Source of the DNA: JBDHTO01 sp039808665
Lineage (GTDB): Bacteria; Pseudomonadota; Alphaproteobacteria; Paracaedibacterales; JAKBAR01
Direction: 5' to 3'
NCBI GenBank assembly: GCA_039808665.1
Contig: JBDHTO010000047.1
Span: 1-9,584 of the forward strand
Length of the DNA: 9,584 bases
Shown here: positions 5,411 to 9,584 of the stretch, piece by piece
How positions within the stretch are numbered: position 1 is the stretch's first letter
How the letters are laid out: the number at the start of each line of letters is the position of its first letter
Notes under the pieces: generated by a model
Databases searched by the model: none
What the model saw: only the letters and a program-made list of their open reading frames with translations
What the model was told of the DNA's origin: nothing
Translations under genes and position numbers: made by a program

Positions 5411-6554
5411 CCCAGCTATTTATAATGCTAATATCCTTGTTGTTGATGATACAGCTTTAAATCGGGAACTTATTATGACCTACCTCGAAAGTGAGGGGTA
5501 TCGTAATATTAAGTCCGCGGAGGATGGGCAAGACGCACTTCAGAAAATGGAAAGTTTTTTGCCGGATCTTGTGATTACGGACATTTTAATGCCTGTGATG
5601 GATGGGTTTGAGCTTATTCGACAGATCCGTAGAAAGGATCAATATCGCCACATTCCCATCATTGTGCAAACGGCCATTTCTAGTAATGAAGATAAGCAAG
5701 AGGCATGGACCAGTGGTGCGAATGATGTTTTGACGAAGCCTATTCACAAGCTTGAGCTTTTGTCTCGTGTGAAGGTGCAGCTTGTGACCAATCACATGAT
5801 TGGGCAATTGGAGCACTACTATCAAACCTCTCAAAAAGATATCAAACAGGCGCTGACTCTCCAAAAATCCCTTTTGCCGAGTGCGGAAACCTTAAAATCC
5901 ATTCAGAGCAAATACAAGGTAAAGATTGACTATATCTTTGAACCGTCCCGTTTCTTGAGTGGAGATCTTTGGGGTGTGATCGAGATCGATGACGATAATC
6001 TGGGCGTTTGGATTTGCGATTATTCAGGCAAGGGAATTCAGGCAGCTTTGAATACATTTCGTATCCACACACTTGTCCAGGAGTACAAGGATGTAGCTTT
6101 AACTCCTTCTGAGATGATGGGCTCCCTTAATCATCGCTTTCATGAAATGATTCAACCCGGTCAATTTGCGACATTCCTGATGGGTGTGATTAATGTGAAA
6201 AAGAAAACATTTCACTACGTCGCCGCCAGTGCGCCGGATCCCCTTTATTACTATCCTGAAAAGAAAAGCTTTGAAATTGGAGATGGCTCTGGCCTTCCCA
6301 TGGGCGTGACAGAGGGTGCCTCGTATCCCTTGCGTACAAAGGAAATTCCCATCGGAAGCTCCATTATCCTCTATAGTGACCTTTTGTGGGAGCCTGGATC
6401 ATTGCCGGGTGTGTGCTTTCTTCCGGAGTATCTTGAGGGGTTTGCAGGTGATATCAAAGGAAGCTCTGTCGTTGAAACCGTTCGTAATCACCTCTCTATG
6501 ATTGGGGATATTCATCTTAGTGATGATTTAACATTGATTGAGGTCAGTATTTAA
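5379..6554 (+). CDS. response regulator with PP2C (SpoIIE/RsbU-type) phosphatase output domain
   Basis: This 391-residue protein joins a receiver domain to a serine phosphatase. The receiver spans about 17-135: acidic pair Asp23-Asp24, phospho-acceptor Asp68 in LVITDILMP, Thr98, and Lys120 in LTKP. Residues about 140-180 form a helical linker with LQKSLLP, a motif common just before SpoIIE-type phosphatase domains. The PP2C domain spans about 183-391 with metal-ligand motifs GDLW (Asp196), WICDYSGKGI (Asp214), LYSD (Asp334) and SDDLTLI (Asp382-Asp383). All expected acidic residues are present. The usual Gly after LYSD is Leu (LYSDLL), a small oddity. The likely role is to dephosphorylate the neighbouring STAS protein (Ser55) when its receiver is phosphorylated by an unlinked histidine kinase. 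That pairing rests on gene order and family knowledge. No clear terminator follows. Confidence 0.92.
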   Translation: MFLKQSLNPNSPAIYNANILVVDDTALNRELIMTYLESEGYRNIKSAEDGQDALQKMESFLPDLVITDILMPVMDGFELIRQIRRKDQYRHIPIIVQTAISSNEDKQEAWTSGANDVLTKPIHKLELLSRVKVQLVTNHMIGQLEHYYQTSQKDIKQALTLQKSLLPSAETLKSIQSKYKVKIDYIFEPSRFLSGDLWGVIEIDDDNLGVWICDYSGKGIQAALNTFRIHTLVQEYKDVALTPSEMMGSLNHRFHEMIQPGQFATFLMGVINVKKKTFHYVAASAPDPLYYYPEKKSFEIGDGSGLPMGVTEGASYPLRTKEIPIGSSIILYSDLLWEPGSLPGVCFLPEYLEGFAGDIKGSSVVETVRNHLSMIGDIHLSDDLTLIEVSI

Positions 6555-6586
6555 CACCCTGAAATGGGATTCTCCCTTCATCAAGA

Positions 6587-6615
6587 TTGACAAAATCGAT
6601 GAATTCGCCTACCTA
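6587..6615 (+). promoter_or_regulatory. promoter candidate for tRNA-Leu
   Basis: A perfect -35 TTGACA (6587-6592) is followed after 17 bases by TACCTA (6610-6615), a weak -10. Transcription would begin near 6622, about seven bases before the mature tRNA 5' end. It lies 32 bases past the phosphatase stop, so the tRNA has its own promoter rather than relying on readthrough. Confidence 0.5.
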
Positions 6616-6628
6616 AGTAATGGATTAG

Positions 6629-6715
6629 GCCCAGATGGCGGAATTGGTAGACGCGCCAGCTTCAGGTGCTGGTGGGGGTAACCTCGTGGAAGTTCGAGTC
6701 TTCTTCTGGGCACCA
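6629..6715 (+). tRNA. tRNA-Leu, anticodon CAG
   Basis: This is an 87-base class II tRNA with encoded CCA. The acceptor stem GCCCAGA (6629-6635) pairs with TCTGGGC (6705-6711), with discriminator A6712 and CCA at 6713-6715. The D arm is GCG/CGC around a loop with GG. The anticodon stem CCAGC (6656-6660) pairs with GCTGG (6668-6672), and the loop TTCAGGT places CAG at 6663-6665, reading the leucine codon CUG. A long variable arm, typical of tRNA-Leu, occupies 6673-6687. The T arm is GGAAG/CTTCT (6688-6692 and 6700-6704, ending in one G-U pair) with the loop TTCGAGT. All stems close, so it should be functional. It stands alone, with no other tRNA beside it. Confidence 0.97.
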
Positions 6716-6717
6716 TG

Positions 6718-6762
6718 CAAAGTAATTTAAGTGTGCTTCATAATATTGTCTATGCTACTTTG
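6718..6762 (+). repeat. 7-bp inverted repeat in the tRNA trailer / nrnC leader
   Basis: CAAAGTA (6718-6724), three bases after the tRNA CCA, is the reverse complement of TACTTTG (6756-6762), with a 31-base AT-rich loop. No T-run follows the stem (TAAAAAAGC comes next), so it is not a standard intrinsic terminator. It could be a weak processing hairpin in the tRNA trailer or chance in AT-rich DNA. Confidence 0.3.
6727..6756 (+). promoter_or_regulatory. weak promoter candidate for the nrnC-lpt operon
   Basis: TTAAGT (6727-6732) and TATGCT (6751-6756) are 18 bases apart, matching consensus at three and four positions. Transcription would begin near 6763, about 40 bases before the preferred nrnC start. 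The operon might instead be read through from the tRNA promoter. Nothing stronger is visible between the tRNA and nrnC. Confidence 0.28.
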
Positions 6763-6802
6763 TAAAAAAGCTTGTTAGCGCATGGTAAAATTGGGAAAAA
6801 AC

Positions 6803-7414
6803 ATGCAGATTCATTTTCATAAAAACGATCTTCCAAAAGATCATGATCTTGGGGAGTTAGTGGCGATTGACACCGAAACCATGGGACTTTTTCCCCATAG
6901 AGATCGTCTTTGTCTTGTTCAGCTTTCCTCAGGGAATGGTCATTGCCATTTGGTGCAAATAATACCGGGACAACAAGATCCAGAAAATCTATTGAATCTG
7001 TTAAAAGATACTTCTGTGACAAAGCTTTTTCATTTTGCGCGATTTGATGTTGCAATGCTTTATAAGACTTTTAATGTTGTGACAGCGCCCATCTATTGCA
7101 CAAAAATTGCATCCAAGTTAGTGCGGACCTTTACAGATAGGCATGGCTTAAAAGAGCTGTGTAAAGAATTCTTAAAAGTAGAAATCTCAAAGCAAGAACA
7201 AAGCTCAGATTGGGGTGCAGAGCATCTTTCTGAGGACCAAAAAAAATATGCAGCAACGGATGTGCTTCATCTTCACAAAATTAAAAACACCTTAGATGGG
7301 ATGTTGATGCGTGAAGGGCGTATGGAGATTGCAAAAGCGGCATTTGAATTTCTTCCCACCCGCGCTGTTCTTGATGTGATGGCGGGCGATGCCTACGATA
7401 TTCTCGCTTATTAG
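6803..7414 (+). CDS. nrnC: NrnC-type 3'-5' exoribonuclease (nanoRNase, RNase D-like)
   Basis: A DEDDy exonuclease of 203 residues. NrnC proteins of alphaproteobacteria degrade very short RNAs, notably dinucleotides, at the end of RNA decay, replacing Orn; they are often annotated as ribonuclease D. Lacking the HRDC domains of true RNase D, its short length fits NrnC. Catalytic residues are Asp23 and Glu25 in AIDTETMGL, Asp82 in FHFARFDVAML, and Tyr149/Asp153 in KKYAATDVLHLH. CTKIASKLVRTFTDRHGLKEL and QEQSSDW are also highly characteristic. I chose ATG 6803 (MQIHFHKNDLP) because it matches the family N-terminus and has GGGA seven bases upstream. An in-frame ATG at 6782 would add seven residues but has no ribosome site. 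kdsD follows after nine bases. NrnC upstream of lpt genes is a common alphaproteobacterial arrangement. Confidence 0.93.
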   Translation: MQIHFHKNDLPKDHDLGELVAIDTETMGLFPHRDRLCLVQLSSGNGHCHLVQIIPGQQDPENLLNLLKDTSVTKLFHFARFDVAMLYKTFNVVTAPIYCTKIASKLVRTFTDRHGLKELCKEFLKVEISKQEQSSDWGAEHLSEDQKKYAATDVLHLHKIKNTLDGMLMREGRMEIAKAAFEFLPTRAVLDVMAGDAYDILAY

Positions 7415-7423
7415 GGGAGTGTT

Positions 7424-8428
7424 ATGACTGTGCACATGATTCATCAGGCATCTCCGGCCTTTGACCCAACACTTATTTTAGATGAGGCAGCCAGAGTTCT
7501 TGATAATGAGTCTGAGGCTTTATCCCTTTTGAAAAAATCTTTGAATGAAAATTTTTCAAAAGCTGTAGAGACAATCTTTAATATCTCTGGCCGGTTGATT
7601 GTATCAGGTATTGGGAAAAGTGGTCACGTCGCGAGGAAAACAGCGGCAACGCTTTCCTCGACAGGTCAGCAGGCTTATTTTGTTCATGCAGGAGAAGCGA
7701 GTCACGGTGATCTCGGCATGATTGGTCGGGATGATGCTTTGTTGATGTTTTCGTTTTCTGGAGAAACAGAAGAACTTCGGCCAATGCTTGACTATGGCCG
7801 CCGATTTGGTTTGCCGATTATTGCGGTGACAAGGAATCCGGAGAGTGCCCTTGGTCGGTATGCAAGCCTTGTGATTACACTTCCCGATGTGGAGGAAGCG
7901 TGTCCTATGAAGCTTTCTCCCACAACCTCTACAACCATGATGATGGCGCTTGGTGATGCTATCGCCGTATGTTTGTTAAAACTCCGTGGATTTTCAAAAG
8001 AAGACTATGGTCTGTTTCATCCTGGTGGAAGCTTGGGGCAACAGTTAACAACAGTTCGAGACAAGATGCATCAGGGTGTTGAATTGCCTCTTTCCTCGCC
8101 GCATACCTCCATGACAGAGGTGATGGTTGAGATGTCATTGAAAAGATTTGGCTGTATTGGGATTCTTGATGATCAGGGAAAACTTATGGGTGTGATCACG
8201 GATGGTGATCTTCGGCGGTTTATGGTGAAAAATTCCTCCATGGATAATATTCTTGCCCGCGATGTTATGAAACAAAGCCCGATTGTCATTCGAAAAGAGA
8301 CATTGATGGCCGATGCTCTTCGTATTTTACAAGAAAAATCCATTACAACACTCTTTGTTGTTGATGAGGGAGAGCGACCCATCGGTCTTATCCATATTCA
8401 TGACTTTTTGAAAAGTGGTGTTTTGTAA
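7424..8428 (+). CDS. kdsD: D-arabinose-5-phosphate isomerase (KpsF/GutQ family, SIS + two CBS)
   Basis: KdsD interconverts ribulose-5-phosphate and arabinose-5-phosphate in the cytoplasm, the first committed step to Kdo, the inner-core sugar of LPS. At 334 residues it has the normal length. The SIS domain spans about 40-185 with GIGKSGHVARK (Lys65), EASHGDLGMI (His94), FSGETEEL (Glu117) and LFHPGGSLGQ (His199). These correspond, at a constant offset of six, to the catalytic residues described for E. coli KdsD (Lys59, His88, Glu111, His193). Two CBS domains follow at about 212-270 and 280-334. ATG 7424 has GGGGAG four bases upstream, beginning in the nrnC stop codon. The TAA overlaps the lptC start as TAATG, so it is in one operon with the LPS export genes. 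KpsF or GutQ paralogue names are possible; the lpt context favours KdsD. Confidence 0.94.
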   Translation: MTVHMIHQASPAFDPTLILDEAARVLDNESEALSLLKKSLNENFSKAVETIFNISGRLIVSGIGKSGHVARKTAATLSSTGQQAYFVHAGEASHGDLGMIGRDDALLMFSFSGETEELRPMLDYGRRFGLPIIAVTRNPESALGRYASLVITLPDVEEACPMKLSPTTSTTMMMALGDAIAVCLLKLRGFSKEDYGLFHPGGSLGQQLTTVRDKMHQGVELPLSSPHTSMTEVMVEMSLKRFGCIGILDDQGKLMGVITDGDLRRFMVKNSSMDNILARDVMKQSPIVIRKETLMADALRILQEKSITTLFVVDEGERPIGLIHIHDFLKSGVL

Positions 8429-8994
8429 TGTACACACTGGGGGCAAGACGCAGCCTTAAATATATATTTTTTTTTACAGCCCTTCTTTTGACAGGTGGTT
8501 TTTTTGCCTTTATGTCGGTCTATCAGGATAGGTCAGAACCTGTTGTTGTCGAAGCGCCAAAACATCAAAACGAAGCACTTCAGGCGCACTACGAAGCGGT
8601 AGATCAAAAGGGGCAGCCTTATGTTATTGATGCGGACAAAGCTTATCTTCAAGATGGAAATGATGAGGTTATTGTCCTTGTGACGCCAACATTCCGTATG
8701 ACACTCAATAATAACATAAAGATTTCTGTAAAGGCAGAGACGGGTCTTTTAAATCAAGAAACAAAAAAATTAACACTCTCTGGATTTGTGAAGGTTCATT
8801 ACGGGGATAAAACCACTTTTGAGATGCCTATTACGGAAATCGATCTGAAGCTGGGCTCTCTTTTTGGGAACAAATCTCTTAAGGGAAATATAGATCAGCT
8901 GGATGTTCAAGCAGGACACTTTGATATTCAGGATAGAGGCGCTAAGATAACTCTAACGGACCATCCTGTTTTGCGGTTTAATGCTGTTTCTTAA
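8428..8994 (+). CDS. lptC: LPS export system protein LptC
   Basis: LptC is the bitopic inner-membrane part of the LPS transport bridge, passing LPS from LptB2FG to LptA. The 188-residue protein has a short basic N-terminus (GARRSLK), a single membrane helix at about 11-32 and a periplasmic beta-rich domain. AHYEAVDQKGQPYVIDADKA near 54-72 and the strands around KLTLSGFVKVHYGD fit the alphaproteobacterial LptC form. ATG shares one base with the kdsD stop (TAATG), so translation is probably coupled; there is no strong Shine-Dalgarno. The last 14 bases overlap lptA in another frame. Identity rests on topology, motif and position between kdsD and lptA, since LptC sequences diverge strongly. Confidence 0.88.
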   Translation: MYTLGARRSLKYIFFFTALLLTGGFFAFMSVYQDRSEPVVVEAPKHQNEALQAHYEAVDQKGQPYVIDADKAYLQDGNDEVIVLVTPTFRMTLNNNIKISVKAETGLLNQETKKLTLSGFVKVHYGDKTTFEMPITEIDLKLGSLFGNKSLKGNIDQLDVQAGHFDIQDRGAKITLTDHPVLRFNAVS

Positions 8995-9490
8995 GTTATT
9001 TTTTCTTTTTTTATTATGTGCGGAGTCGATTCAAGCTTCTCCACAACCCCTTGAAATACGGGCATCCCAGATTGTATGCGAGAAGGATAAGGGTTTTTGT
9101 ATCGCAGAAGGTGATGCGATTGCCATTCTTGGCAAGGACAATGATCCTTTAAAACAAACGCTTTCATCCGATACTCTCAAGGTTTTCTTTGATACATCCC
9201 AAGGCAAGAGTGTGCAAAAAGAAGATGAGGTGACGTCAATCGCTGGGGGATCAAAACTCAAAAGGGTGGAGGTTCAGGGCCGTGTGAAACTGGAGAGGGG
9301 TGACCTTATTATTTTTTCTGAAAAAGGGGACTATGATACAGGTTCAGATGTTGTGACCTTTCGAGAAAATGTGAAGATCAAAGACGGAGAAAAAAGTTAT
9401 GCAGAGTGCTCTGTCGCCACCTATAATCGAAAGACAAATGTCTATGAAATAAAAGAAAAAGCGAAGATACTCGTCTATGCCAAAACATAA
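8981..9490 (+). CDS. lptA: LPS transport periplasmic protein LptA
   Basis: LptA oligomerises in the periplasm to form the bridge that carries LPS from LptC to LptD at the outer membrane. The 169-residue precursor has a Sec signal peptide at 1-19 (MLFLKLFFLFLL, likely cut after IQA). The mature part is an OstA/LptA-type beta-jellyroll: LEIRASQIVCEKDKGFCIAEG near 24-44, SSDTLKVFF near 62-70, RVEVQGRVKL near 95-104 and AECSVATYN at 141-149. Cys33 and Cys40 flank the first hairpin and could form a disulfide in the periplasm; Cys143 is unpaired. The gene starts inside lptC with a 14-base overlap, and its own last 14 bases overlap lptB, so lptC, lptA and lptB form a translationally nested set. Confidence 0.9.
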   Translation: MLFLKLFFLFLLCAESIQASPQPLEIRASQIVCEKDKGFCIAEGDAIAILGKDNDPLKQTLSSDTLKVFFDTSQGKSVQKEDEVTSIAGGSKLKRVEVQGRVKLERGDLIIFSEKGDYDTGSDVVTFRENVKIKDGEKSYAECSVATYNRKTNVYEIKEKAKILVYAKT

Positions 9491-9584
9491 AAGAGAAGAA
9501 ACCACCTTATCCGATCATCGCACCGGTCTTGTGGGGAAAAATATCAGCAAAAGCTACGGAAAGCGTCCGATTTTACTTGGGGTC
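9477..9584 (+). CDS. lptB: LPS export ABC transporter ATPase LptB (5' partial, runs off window)
   Basis: ATG 9477 opens 36 codons to the window end. After a polar extension of about 16 residues comes GLVGKNISKSYGKRPILLGV, the usual first strand of LptB-type ABC ATPases (consensus LxxxxLxKxYxxRxVxxxV). The Walker A, signature and Walker B motifs lie beyond the edge, so activity cannot be judged here. LptB is the cytoplasmic ATPase that powers LPS extraction from the inner membrane with LptF and LptG. The start overlaps lptA by 14 bases. Gene order after lptA supports the name. The N-terminal extension is longer than in E. coli LptB. Confidence 0.88.
   Translation, partial: MPKHKREETTLSDHRTGLVGKNISKSYGKRPILLGV

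Noticed and set aside
6560..6582. Terminator after the receiver-phosphatase gene (GGGA/TCCC)
   Set aside because: The stem is only four pairs and there is no T-run, so it cannot be supported as a terminator.
6690..6715. tRNA-Leu 3' end as an integration site for a mobile element
   Set aside because: No duplicate of the tRNA 3' end and no integrase or phage gene is seen nearby; the following genes are core.
6782..6802. Upstream ATG 6782 as the nrnC start
   Set aside because: There is no ribosome site before it, and the extra seven residues are absent from the family N-terminal pattern, which fits ATG 6803.

Overview
The window looks like a chromosomal stretch of an alphaproteobacterium, probably a host-associated lineage such as Holosporales. 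Three things support this. The cluster order nrnC-kdsD-lptC-lptA-lptB and the NrnC-type exonuclease are alphaproteobacterial. Base composition is moderately AT-rich. A gene at the left end encodes a secreted protein with a disordered linker and degenerate ankyrin-like helices. The order-level assignment is inference; no rRNA or other phylogenetic marker is present.

Layout. (1) 1-81: window edge with a possible C-terminal tail of a rightward gene and a strong 13-bp hairpin, probably a terminator between convergent genes. (2) 114-1277, minus: unrecognised secreted protein with its own probable promoter and a consensus Shine-Dalgarno. (3) 1415-4296, minus: glyQ-glyS, the two subunits of tetrameric glycyl-tRNA synthetase, coupled by an ATGA overlap and read from a well-formed promoter near 4331-4359. 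(4) 4297-4478: divergent intergenic region. (5) 4479-6554, plus: three tightly packed genes forming an Rsb-like partner-switching module: a STAS antagonist, a degenerate HATPase/RsbW-like protein, and a response-regulator/PP2C phosphatase. (6) 6629-6715, plus: tRNA-Leu(CAG) with encoded CCA and its own -35 box. (7) 6803 to the right edge, plus: nrnC, kdsD, lptC, lptA and the start of lptB, nearly all touching or overlapping.

How the genes work together. The right-hand operon makes the Kdo precursor arabinose-5-phosphate (KdsD) and builds the LPS export bridge (LptC, LptA, LptB), so the organism very likely has an LPS outer membrane; NrnC finishes RNA decay by removing dinucleotides. The middle module should convert a phosphorelay signal on the receiver domain into dephosphorylation of the STAS protein, which would then bind or release the HATPase-like partner. 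No sigma factor, sensor kinase or other output gene lies beside it, so its target is unknown. This module, with its degraded ATP-binding motifs, is the part most worth following up. Nothing here looks like a mobile element, CRISPR array or prophage.
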